A stretch of 57,927 nucleotides of DNA. Source: Legionellaceae bacterium. GTDB taxonomy: Bacteria; Pseudomonadota; Gammaproteobacteria; Legionellales; Legionellaceae. Below are positions 34,252 through 41,344 of the stretch, one piece after another. The translations under genes were made by a program, and so were the position numbers. Position 1 is the first letter of the stretch; every line of letters begins with the position of its first letter. Where the stretch lies: contig JARGNP010000015.1 of the NCBI GenBank assembly GCA_029210265.1, positions 1 through 57,927 on the forward strand. Direction: 5' to 3'. The notes beneath the pieces were generated by a model that had not been told where the DNA came from, did no database searches, and saw nothing but the letters and a program-made list of their open reading frames with translations.

Positions 34252-34929
34252 ATGAGCATGCATGCACTAAGTATAGAAAATGAAAATAAAGCGGAGATTC
34301 TTTCTTTAAGTATAACCAACTTATTGAAAGAAAAGGGAATTAGCGAGAACACCTTAGCTAAGGAACTTAACATACCGTACAATACAATTCACAGAATAAT
34401 CACTGGCGCCACTTCAGATCCTCGCTTATCGACCCTGCATCAAATAGCAACTTACTTTAAAGTAAGCATCGACAGCCTAGTAAGTGAAGAAGTTTATTAT
34501 CCCACGTCAAGAGAAGACATACCCCAAGAAAAAACACCTCTTCTTTCCTGGGATATGTTAGAAGACTTTAACTTTCACAAAAAATTAAATCTTCTACCAC
34601 ATTTAAAATGGATTGCTACACCACCAATGGGTAGTGTTAAAAAAGAAAATGTTATATTTGCCCTTGAAGCAACAAAATCTATGCAGTCTCGATTCCCTTT
34701 GGGGACAACATTTATAATTAATTACAACGAAAAACCCGTTGATGGCGATATTGTTTTGGTAAAGTTCACTAAAAGTAACTCCTCATCATTAAGGGAATTG
34801 GTTACAGATCCACCTCAATGGCAACTTGTTCCAATAACCCCTGGATCTCAATCTATTTACTTCGATGAAAATGAACACCTAATTATTGGCGTAGTTATGT
34901 TAACCTTGATACAAACAAGACCATCCTAG
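34252..34929 (+). CDS. Phage-type repressor: HTH plus S24 peptidase-like domain
   Basis: The 225-residue protein has an XRE HTH (about 22-70: ISENTLAKELNIPYNTIHRIITG) and a LexA/CI-like C-terminal domain. Possible catalytic residues are Ser in ATKSMQSRFPLG and a Lys just after VDGDIVLVKF. Repressors of this build undergo RecA-stimulated self-cleavage, linking derepression to DNA damage. It reads divergently from the HTH-csrA-tra block, the expected place for a master repressor of transfer (compare lvrR in Legionella elements). The ATG at 34252 is followed by another two codons later; either could be used. Confidence 0.85.
   Translation: MSMHALSIENENKAEILSLSITNLLKEKGISENTLAKELNIPYNTIHRIITGATSDPRLSTLHQIATYFKVSIDSLVSEEVYYPTSREDIPQEKTPLLSWDMLEDFNFHKKLNLLPHLKWIATPPMGSVKKENVIFALEATKSMQSRFPLGTTFIINYNEKPVDGDIVLVKFTKSNSSSLRELVTDPPQWQLVPITPGSQSIYFDENEHLIIGVVMLTLIQTRPS
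34451..34466. promoter_or_regulatory. 16-bp perfect palindrome inside repressor gene
   Basis: CTTACTTTAAAGTAAG is a perfect palindrome within codons for TYFKVS of the repressor. Its half-site matches the palindrome and half-sites in the control region upstream (34147-34220). It could be an internal operator for negative autoregulation, or a coincidence of coding sequence. Confidence 0.4.
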
Positions 34930-36060
34930 CTAAGGTGAAATTCTATTTAGCATGGGGTCATCAAGATTTTTCATGCTTGTTTCATCAAAATAACAGCTTA
35001 GTTTAGGGCCAAGGAAATAAGATACGCCATCAACACAGGCATCCATAGCTAGTCTAATTTGCAAATGAACAGATCGAATCTGCTCGGGAATATCTTCATC
35101 CTCATTAAAAGAAAAACCAGATGAAGGCATAAACCAAACACTGTTACCCCTGGATTGATACATTTCTATTCTTTGAGTTAGGGATGATATCCTTTCATCA
35201 CTTAAATTATAATCCCATTCAATAATTGATGTATCTCTATCAATAAATAAAATAACTTCGTTAAAATGATTTTCGAACAGCCAAGGAATAGTGAAAGTGT
35301 AAGTATTAGCACTGGGAAGATGGCTCTTTACAATGGGAAATAAACTACTATTTTGATAATTTAAATAAGACAAAGTAAAAAATTTTCGTTGCTCTTCAAA
35401 TGTAGCATCAGCAAGATCACAGCCGCGTTTATTAAAAAACAACTCAGAGCACTTATCGCACAAGCAAGGACTTATTGTTTCCGGTGGATGAAGAGCCACT
35501 CCGTAAAAAAATTGCCCATACATAGACAATATTTCCCTAATTAAACTTTCAGTGAATAATCGCGTTGATTCTTTATTATGACAAAGCACGCCATAGCCGA
35601 GCTGAGCAGAACCTGACTTTTTTGAGGTTTTACCAAGGCGCATTTTTTCTGGGAAAGATATTAACCCTCCTTCTTTACCTGAAGCAGTACCCAAGCCCTC
35701 TATTTTGGAAGCTGGGTATAGATCTGCATAATGTCCGGAATGACCCGTTGTTGTAATAACGGCTATAACCTTAATTCCAACGCCTTTAATAAACTCAAAA
35801 ACCTCAGATAAAAATTCTTTTTTCACATTTGGGTGGTTATTATCAACAAGGAAGGGAAATTCCAAGCTCTGATAGGGCAAGCTATGACCATTTAGATATA
35901 TCATCAACGTATCAACATCATAAGCCACAAGTTTTCCAATAAATGACTTCCAATCTTCTAGACTCCATGTGCATGCCCATTCCTTGGTTATATTATCAGG
36001 AAAGTGATAATCCCCTGCACCTAAAAATATGTAATAGCCTTGATTCATATATTTACCCAC
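34930..36060 (-). CDS. TIM-barrel-like protein, possible glycoside-hydrolase fold
   Basis: The 376-residue protein (or 372 from the ATG at 36048) is not securely identified. The repeated beta-strand/helix pattern (YYIFLGAGDYHFP, VDTLMIYLNGHSL, IKVIAVITTTGHSGHY, FFYGVALHPPETISPCLCDKCSELF, SIIEWDYNLSDERI, SVWFMPSSGFSF) resembles glycoside-hydrolase TIM barrels such as GH20-like and DUF4838 proteins. A CxCxxC cluster follows HPPETISP, where similar families have a metal-binding or structural Cys motif; Glu/Asp candidates sit at strand ends. No signal peptide is seen. Its GTG/ATG overlaps the end of the transporter gene, so it is translated with it, which suggests it acts on an imported compound. 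Confidence 0.6.
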   Translation of the reverse strand: MGKYMNQGYYIFLGAGDYHFPDNITKEWACTWSLEDWKSFIGKLVAYDVDTLMIYLNGHSLPYQSLEFPFLVDNNHPNVKKEFLSEVFEFIKGVGIKVIAVITTTGHSGHYADLYPASKIEGLGTASGKEGGLISFPEKMRLGKTSKKSGSAQLGYGVLCHNKESTRLFTESLIREILSMYGQFFYGVALHPPETISPCLCDKCSELFFNKRGCDLADATFEEQRKFFTLSYLNYQNSSLFPIVKSHLPSANTYTFTIPWLFENHFNEVILFIDRDTSIIEWDYNLSDERISSLTQRIEMYQSRGNSVWFMPSSGFSFNEDEDIPEQIRSVHLQIRLAMDACVDGVSYFLGPKLSCYFDETSMKNLDDPMLNRISP

Positions 36061-37273
36061 TTACAAGCTGTAGCCTTCTATTTAATGGAGTGTTTTCTTT
36101 CTTTTTTGCAAACTCAACACCCGCCAAACAACCAATATATGCGGCTTGAGTAGAATCTAGCTTATCAACCAACACTTGATTTCTATATATTTCGACAGGA
36201 TATTTTGAAATGTTTTCTTGATTAATTCGATTTATCAAGTTCAGCTTGCCATCACGCATGATTGAAGCTATATCCAAATTCCCTCGCTTCAAATGCACCT
36301 TCCTGACATTCCTTCTCTTTATATGCATCTTCTTGCTTAGTTTATTTAAACTACCTCCAAAGGCGCAACCTGTAGACCCACAGTAAAATCCAATTTCAAT
36401 AGCATCAGAAGATGACATATTTGAAATAATATTTGAATTTAAAACGACCGTCGATAGATCAATAATAACCTGACTTCTTGTACCTCTATACGACATAAAT
36501 ACTTTTTTACTTTCTAAGTTTATTGACTCCAAATGGTAAACATACCCTTTTGCATACCAAGAAATAAGTATTAACCTCTTGATGAGGGATAGTGGTCTTT
36601 TATAGCTTTTAATCGTATAAAACACTTCTCGCTCGTCTTTATTGCCAAGAAAATAAACAACAACTGCAGCAGGCCAAATAGCTACAAATGAAATAAGCGT
36701 CTTAACACCGAAACAACAAGCAATCATATACGCCAAAGTTGAGTGACCCATCTTAGTCCAGTTCGCAATAACCATTGATATTACTGTAACAAATAACTCT
36801 CCAATGCTTGATGAAACAAAGCTACGGAGTGCAAAATAACCTCCATTCATGTAACTGCTCATCCGACTTAATATCTTTATATTAATAAAAGAACCAACTC
36901 CTATACTTATAAGGCTTGATATCGCAAACAATAAATATGGCTTAAATACATCATCATATTTCTCTTTCCCTATTAGGAAATCTGGGGCTGGGAGCTGGGT
37001 AATAAAAAAAGCATACAAAGAAAATATCATCAAGCAAAACAAACCAAGAAGTGTAAGTTTATTCGCGCATTTGCTACCATATTTCTCAGAAACAATATCA
37101 CTAATAATAAATGAAAGAGGGAATATAAAAATACCTCCAGACTGAATAATTCCCCATAAATCAATATATCTATATCCAACTGCTAGGTTGGCAATTAACA
37201 TTGTCACATACAGTCCACCTAATACACCTATCGTTGTATCAGCTTGAGCCTTGAAGTTAATTGTTCTTTCCAT
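36053..37273 (-). CDS. YhhQ/VUT-family (queuosine precursor type) transporter with C-terminal extension
   Basis: The 406-residue protein has as its first ~230 residues a six-helix membrane protein of the VUT (DUF165/YhhQ) family: IIQSGGIFIFPLSFIISDIVSEKYG, the family hallmark of an SD-x-x-SE-x-YG motif after helix 2, and a conserved central FVSSSIGELFVTVIS. YhhQ imports preQ0/preQ1-like deazaguanines for tRNA queuosine synthesis. The remaining ~175 residues are soluble and unlike known YhhQ proteins, with Cys in GFYCGSTGCAFGG and a basic run KKMHIKRRNVRKVHLKRG. It is co-translated with a TIM-barrel-like protein. Substrate and the role of the extension are unknown. Confidence 0.8.
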   Translation of the reverse strand: MERTINFKAQADTTIGVLGGLYVTMLIANLAVGYRYIDLWGIIQSGGIFIFPLSFIISDIVSEKYGSKCANKLTLLGLFCLMIFSLYAFFITQLPAPDFLIGKEKYDDVFKPYLLFAISSLISIGVGSFINIKILSRMSSYMNGGYFALRSFVSSSIGELFVTVISMVIANWTKMGHSTLAYMIACCFGVKTLISFVAIWPAAVVVYFLGNKDEREVFYTIKSYKRPLSLIKRLILISWYAKGYVYHLESINLESKKVFMSYRGTRSQVIIDLSTVVLNSNIISNMSSSDAIEIGFYCGSTGCAFGGSLNKLSKKMHIKRRNVRKVHLKRGNLDIASIMRDGKLNLINRINQENISKYPVEIYRNQVLVDKLDSTQAAYIGCLAGVEFAKKKENTPLNRRLQLVSG

Positions 37274-37583
37274 AACGTTACCTTATGTAAAATAGAAGTG
37301 TTTTTTATGGGATGTTTTTTAATACAAAAACACTTTTCAACTTGATGTGCGTTTATTTTACACTAATTCATCGGCAATGTATTAATTTAACGCAACTTAA
37401 GCAACCTCTTTTTGCGTGCTTTGTTTTCGCGTACTCCCCTCCCCTGCTATAAAGAATTAATTCTAAAGCGCTAATTCGCAGTCATTCAATAGCAGGGGGA
37501 GGGTATCAAGGCAAATTTTACATATTTAAATATGGTCAAGACCAAGCTCAACAAAAAAAATACGCCATCTATTCCAAAGCCAT
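37274..37583. other. Intergenic region with long GC-rich inverted repeat
   Basis: Between two minus-strand genes lies an inverted repeat: CCCCTGCTAT at 37441-37450 and ATAGCAGGGG at 37489-37498 pair over 10 bp, extended by C-rich/G-rich runs (37432-37440 and 37499-37504). The loop holds a palindrome AGAATTAATTCT (37453-37464). It is not followed by a T-run on either strand, so a simple terminator is unlikely. No open reading frame is convincing here. Confidence 0.55.
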
Positions 37584-37754
37584 CTAAGCTTTATGTTTTA
37601 ACAAATATTCCTCAAGCGCCTCATTCACCAAATCTTTAATCGATATTTTTTCCTTGTATGATTGAAACTTTAATCTATCCTTTAGATCATAAGGGATATG
37701 CACGCTTAAAGTAACGTACTTACCTTCACTCACTTCCGAATTTTTGTCTGACAT
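37584..37754 (-). CDS. Ribbon-helix-helix protein (CopG/ParG type)
   Basis: The start at 37754 has GGGAG 5 bases ahead, giving 56 residues; an upstream ATG at 37781 has a weaker site. The N-terminus is flexible and charged, followed by YVTLSVHIPYDLKDRLKFQSYKEKISIKDLVNEALEEYLL, a typical strand-helix-helix DNA-binding fold with conserved Ser in the helix-2 start. It lies 47 bases after parB on the same strand and may be a third partition or copy-number regulator. The alternative is an antitoxin without a toxin gene nearby. Confidence 0.75.
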   Translation of the reverse strand: MSDKNSEVSEGKYVTLSVHIPYDLKDRLKFQSYKEKISIKDLVNEALEEYLLKHKA

Positions 37755-37800
37755 ACCATCTCCCATAATTTTTAGTGACATATTCCTATTGAAAGGCTAT

Positions 37801-38703
37801 TTACATGTCATGAATAAAGTTCTCTAGAACTTCAGTGACCTTTCTCTTTAGTCCATCATATTGATCTTCACTAACGCTATTTAACCCGAATACTTTAATT
37901 TGGTCTTTGTTATATTCCATATAAATAGATTTAGAAAGTGCCACGCGCGTGGCACTTTCCTTCTTATCAATTGCAGAAAGATTAGAAAGTTGAGCATTAA
38001 CCAATGAAATTATCTTTTTTTCACCAATTCCTTCCGATATTTTTTTTGAAATAGCTATTACAGCTTGTTTATGAGCCTCGCTTTTTTGGCAAACTAGCTT
38101 AATTGTTGCTGAAGTTCTTGCTGACACCTTGCTTAAATCACCAACCTCAATCCATATTTCGTTTGGAACTTCCGAGAATGATATATAATTATCAAACATT
38201 CCCTTTTTTATACCAAGCCGTTCATATAAGGCTTTTCTTGTGGTTCCTTCTCGATTTAATAGCTTTGAAAAAAACATTCCTTTTGAATAATCAGACACTG
38301 CCTCTTTTTCATTCTCTGAAACCAAGCAAGATATAGCTTGCTCAAAACTCAGCTCACGAATAATCGCGTCAACTAAAAGACCTCTGGATTTGCATGCAAG
38401 CCATCTACGGTATCCAGCAATAACAATATATTTACAATTATCGTTTTCTTTCCCTTTAAAAACATCATTCGCCAAAACAAGCACTATAGGTTGAGCCTGA
38501 CCTTTCAACTCTATACTATCAGCCAACTTATCTATATCACCTAACTCAAAATCACATCGATCTCTATGCTCCCAGCTACTAATTTCACTCGGATTTATTT
38601 TTTGTACTCGCTCACCAGAAACCTTACTATCACAAACCTGTCTAAGATCTACTTTAGTTTGCTCCATTTTATCAACAACGCTATTTAAAAAATCCATACT
38701 CAT
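37801..38703 (-). CDS. parB: ParB-family partition protein
   Basis: The 300-residue protein has the ParB/Spo0J N-terminal motifs (ELGDIDKLADSIELKGQAQPIVLVL near residue 52 and YIVIAGYRRWLACKSRGL near 88, the CTPase-type GxxRxxA box), a central helix-turn-helix (GTTRKALYERLGIKKGMFDNYISFSEV), and a C-terminal dimerisation region. The ATG overlaps the end of parA (ATGA). ParB binds parS sites, likely the GCCACGCGCGTGGC palindromes, and drives segregation with ParA. One such palindrome is inside this gene (37934-37959). Confidence 0.93.
   Translation of the reverse strand: MSMDFLNSVVDKMEQTKVDLRQVCDSKVSGERVQKINPSEISSWEHRDRCDFELGDIDKLADSIELKGQAQPIVLVLANDVFKGKENDNCKYIVIAGYRRWLACKSRGLLVDAIIRELSFEQAISCLVSENEKEAVSDYSKGMFFSKLLNREGTTRKALYERLGIKKGMFDNYISFSEVPNEIWIEVGDLSKVSARTSATIKLVCQKSEAHKQAVIAISKKISEGIGEKKIISLVNAQLSNLSAIDKKESATRVALSKSIYMEYNKDQIKVFGLNSVSEDQYDGLKRKVTEVLENFIHDM
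37934..37959. promoter_or_regulatory. parS-like palindrome 1 (inside parB)
   Basis: A 26-bp perfect palindrome has core GCCACGCGCGTGGC flanked by GAAAGT and ACTTTC. It lies in the parB coding sequence, in the codons for ATRVALSKS. The same 14-bp core occurs at 38727-38740 and 39387-39400, and I noticed no other copy in the window. Three sites within the par locus fit a ParB-binding centromere. Confidence 0.75.
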
Positions 38704-39362
38704 AAAATAACCTCATCTAAAGATGTGCCACGCGCGTGGCATTTAACTCCTGTCCACGATACAACTTCTTTTGCAAAATTTATAAATTGGCGATGACTAT
38801 CACTTCCTTTTTCATACTGACCGACCCACTTGCCTACACTAGGACACTTAGCAACAACATTGCGCTCCGTAATAATTTCATTAAAACTAACCTCTTGGTC
38901 TATCACTTGAGTCAGAATATCCTTTCCTTCCTTGGTACCTTTTTTTACCTTGCTCATTAAAATTTTAAATGGCTTCTTTGCAAGTATAGGAACGGAAATA
39001 GCTTCTTTGGCATTCTCTTGATCAAGATAATTCATTGAAGTAGGAATGATAACAAAATCAGCAGACATAATGGCCTTAAAGGCATTAGGATCATAATTTG
39101 GCGGAGTATCATATATAATTACGTCATATTTTTTCTTTGCTATTTCAATATCTGAGACAGGATCATCCTTATCAATTAATTTAATCCAGTCAATTGAGTT
39201 GCCTTGCTTCATCCATTTCACAGCATCTGGCTTTTCTGAATCCCAATCAAATAAAAACGTATGAAACCCCAACTCATTTAACGCCCCTGTTAAATTTACA
39301 GCTGTTGTTGTTTTAGCAGCACCACCTTTACCTTGAGAAATAGCTATCACTACAGTATTCAT
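38700..39362 (-). CDS. parA: ParA partition ATPase
   Basis: The 220-residue protein has the deviant Walker A motif KGGAAKTTT (residues 12-20), a Walker B-type block YDVIIYDTPPN near 82, and QGKGGAAKTTTAVNLTGALNE as the P-loop helix. Short ParAs of about 200-220 residues without an N-terminal HTH are typical of type Ib loci. The C-terminal codons overlap the second parS-like palindrome. Gene order parA-parB-RHH with parS sites upstream and inside is compact. Confidence 0.95.
   Translation of the reverse strand: MNTVVIAISQGKGGAAKTTTAVNLTGALNELGFHTFLFDWDSEKPDAVKWMKQGNSIDWIKLIDKDDPVSDIEIAKKKYDVIIYDTPPNYDPNAFKAIMSADFVIIPTSMNYLDQENAKEAISVPILAKKPFKILMSKVKKGTKEGKDILTQVIDQEVSFNEIITERNVVAKCPSVGKWVGQYEKGSDSHRQFINFAKEVVSWTGVKCHARGTSLDEVIL
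38726..38741. promoter_or_regulatory. parS-like palindrome 2 (in parA 3' end)
   Basis: TGCCACGCGCGTGGCA is a perfect 16-bp palindrome within the last codons of parA (KCHARGTS), just before the parB start. It has the same core as copies 1 and 3. Confidence 0.75.
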
Positions 39363-39385
39363 GATTGTTATACCTATTTAATTAA

Positions 39386-39401
39386 TGCCACGCGCGTGGC
39401 G
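39386..39401. promoter_or_regulatory. parS-like palindrome 3 (between repA and parA)
   Basis: The core GCCACGCGCGTGGC recurs in the short gap between the repA stop (39403) and the parA start (39362), immediately in the parA leader, so ParB binding here could also regulate the operon. Confidence 0.75.
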
Positions 39402-39402
39402 C

Positions 39403-40224
39403 TCATTTTGTTACAAAACGAATGCAAGCCTGCTGTTTTACTTTCACTTCAGAAATGCCCCAAGGTAAATCATTAAATGACTTAATTTCGTTTTTAAATT
39501 TCGCCATTGACCAAGTGTTCGCACACAAGCTTTGAAGTTCATCAACGGAAACAATCCATTGCTCATCCGAAGACAATCTTAGCGACACCAATTCCAAAAG
39601 CCTTTTCTTCAAACCGGATGGTTCTTCCAGTAATCTCTCATTTATAGAAACTAAGGACTGTGCATTTCTTAAAGAAGAAACCAACCGCTCATCCAGTGAA
39701 ATAGATATTTTTTCTATCCCTCGAACAGTCTCAATATAATCATATTTTATAAGTGTAAATCCCGTAACATGCCTACCTTCATCTTTGAAAATATTACCTT
39801 TATACGTTGTGCTAGTAAGCCGATCTAAAGCCCCTTTAAGCCACTTTATATTCTTCCCTGCATTAGGATTTCTTTTTAAAAACTTAAGGCACTCATAAGC
39901 TGAGAATGCCACTGAAGAAGGGTGGTGGCCTGTTCTTTCTGCGATTGCATCTATTTTTGAAAAAACAAAACGTAAAATATCGAAGTCCCATATTTTTGCC
40001 ATTCCATATTCAGTATTTGCCGTGACATCCAAGGAAAACTTACTGTCTATTGATGTATACTTTATTGGTTTAAAGCGAAGAGCTTTGGATGTGGAGCAAA
40101 AAGGGAAGAGCATTAAATTTCGCTCGTTTTTCAAAGAATCAATTTCTATTGACTCTCTAGCTAAGCGCTCTCCATAACCAACATCAACATCAACTTCAAT
40201 TTCCTCTTCTGTAATCATTACCAA
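39403..40224 (-). CDS. repA: Replication initiator protein (RepA type)
   Basis: The 273-residue protein opens NLMLFPFCSTSKALRFKPIKYTS after an acidic N-terminus, followed by FSLDVTANTEYGMAKIWDFDILRFVFSKI, the pattern of the replication initiator A family in which a winged-helix pair binds iterons. Two wHTH-like units appear (about 70-135 and 170-245: KKRLLELVSLRLSSDEQWIVSVDEL). It lies directly beside a large iteron array at 40288-41232, which is its expected binding site. The start at the ATG at 40224 or two codons in (ATGATT) is plausible. Confidence 0.85.
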   Translation of the reverse strand: MVMITEEEIEVDVDVGYGERLARESIEIDSLKNERNLMLFPFCSTSKALRFKPIKYTSIDSKFSLDVTANTEYGMAKIWDFDILRFVFSKIDAIAERTGHHPSSVAFSAYECLKFLKRNPNAGKNIKWLKGALDRLTSTTYKGNIFKDEGRHVTGFTLIKYDYIETVRGIEKISISLDERLVSSLRNAQSLVSINERLLEEPSGLKKRLLELVSLRLSSDEQWIVSVDELQSLCANTWSMAKFKNEIKSFNDLPWGISEVKVKQQACIRFVTK

Positions 40225-40287
40225 CCCTGTAATTCATATCCTTTTAAACACTATACTTGAAAACTTGAAAGCTTGAAAGCTTTAAAT

Positions 40288-40485
40288 AGCGAACCATTAG
40301 GAATACCATGGCGAACCATTAGGAATACCATGGCGAACTATCAGGAATGCCATAGCGAACCATTAGGAATATCATAGCGAACTATCAGGAATGCCATAGC
40401 GAACCATTAGGAATATCATAGCAAACTATCAGGAATGCCATAGCGAACCATTAGGAATGTCATAGCGAACTATCAGGAATATACG
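40288..40485 (+). repeat. Iteron array A, nine 22-bp repeats
   Basis: Nine consecutive 22-bp units start at 40288 and repeat every 22 bases with consensus AGCGAACCATTAGGAATNCC plus AT. Two sub-forms (CCATTAGGAAT and CTATCAGGAAT) alternate from the third unit on. Twenty-two bp is two helical turns, so initiator molecules would bind on one face, as at other iteron origins. The array lies upstream of repA, so it may also repress it. Confidence 0.9.
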
Positions 40486-40616
40486 CCAGCACAACTAGTG
40501 AAAACAAGGTCGTGATCACATGAAATCACTCCGATCGCTGCTGTACGCAGCCCGAGCCAGGCTGCATTTAGTCATAAGAGTCAGCTGCACGATGATTCGC
40601 ATGCCTCATCACCACC

Positions 40617-40826
40617 TAAAAAGCTTGAAAACTTGAAAGCTTGAAATGGCGAACCATCCGAAGCGCTTTGACACTCAGCACTTAATTGAGAGCGCAAAAG
40701 AAAAAGATAAAACAGGCCTCTTTCTTACAAAAACAACCTTACCGGACCAAATAAGTCTATTTGATTGCTTGAATTCACGACCTTATCTGCAAGAAAAATC
40801 ACAGGCATAGCGAACCATCAGGAATG
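40617..40826 (+). repeat. Origin duplication, copy A
   Basis: This block, from the CTTGAAA heptamers through GGCGAACCATC and the AACAACCTT...AATTCACGA...CTGCAAGAAAAA stretch to an iteron, recurs diverged at 40920-41144. Order of motifs is the same in both copies: heptamers, single iteron, AT-rich stretch, iteron. Confidence 0.75.
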
Positions 40827-40919
40827 CACGTGTATAACCACCTTAAAAAATAATGCCATAATCACAGCAGAACAAGAATGAATGATCGCGATGGAAAGGA
40901 TACCCAGCAACCACTTAAA

Positions 40920-41144
40920 AAAACTTGCAAACTTGAAGTCTTGAAATCTTGAAACCTTGAAATAGCGAACCACCCTAGGTTCCTTGCCACTCAATGCCAA
41001 ATTAAGAACGCAGTAGAAAAAGATAACGCGGGCTATTTATTACAAAAACAACCTTCCCAGACTAAATAATTCTATTCGACCGCCTGAATTCACGATCTTC
41101 TCTGCAAGAAAAACACAGGCATAGCGAACCATTAAGAATACTTT
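40920..41144 (+). repeat. Origin duplication, copy B
   Basis: This is the diverged second copy of 40617-40826, with the same order: heptamers, AGCGAACCA iteron, ACAAAAACAACCTTCC, AATTCACGA, CTGCAAGAAAAACACAGGC, iteron. It runs into iteron array B. Confidence 0.75.
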
Positions 41145-41232
41145 AGCGAACTACCAGGAATAACTTAGCGAACCATTAAGAATACTTTAGCGAACCACCA
41201 GGAATAACTTAGCGAACTATCAAGAATAACCT
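41123..41232 (+). repeat. Iteron array B, five 22-bp repeats
   Basis: Five 22-bp units start at 41123, consensus AGCGAACYAYYARGAATAMY plus TT, distinguishable from array A by the ending (ACTTT or AACTT rather than CCAT or TCAT). The array lies just ahead of the plus-strand gene at 41345, so it probably forms its operator as well. Confidence 0.88.
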
Positions 41233-41344
41233 TTAATATCATAAGGTTAATGCTTTTGATTTATAAATAACAAAGATCGATACTCACTAAACTTATCAAA
41301 AATAATCTAAATAAATTGGCAGACCAACAATAAGGGTATTTGAC

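Larger units (their letters stand above)
40225..41344. other. Plasmid replication origin region
   Basis: This 1.1-kb region has no convincing gene. It holds two blocks of tandem 22-bp iterons (40288-40485 and 41123-41232), scattered single iterons (about 40647 and 40808), three runs of a CTTGAAA-type heptamer (40253-40280, 40619-40643 and 40923-40962), and a ~210-bp direct duplication. A short frame at 40818-41000 is contained in these repeats and is rejected as a gene. No good DnaA box (TTATNCACA) was found by eye. Confidence 0.85.

Noticed and set aside
34930-36060. Assigning the TIM-barrel-like protein to a specific glycosidase family
   Set aside because: Strand pattern and CxCxxC cluster are suggestive only; catalytic acid pair and family signature could not be fixed by reading.
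40288-41232. Repeat arrays resembling a CRISPR
   Set aside because: The 22-bp units are contiguous without unique spacers and sit beside repA, so they are iterons; no cas genes occur.
40225-41344. DnaA boxes in the origin
   Set aside because: Candidates such as TTATCTGCA do not fit TTATNCACA well enough to report.
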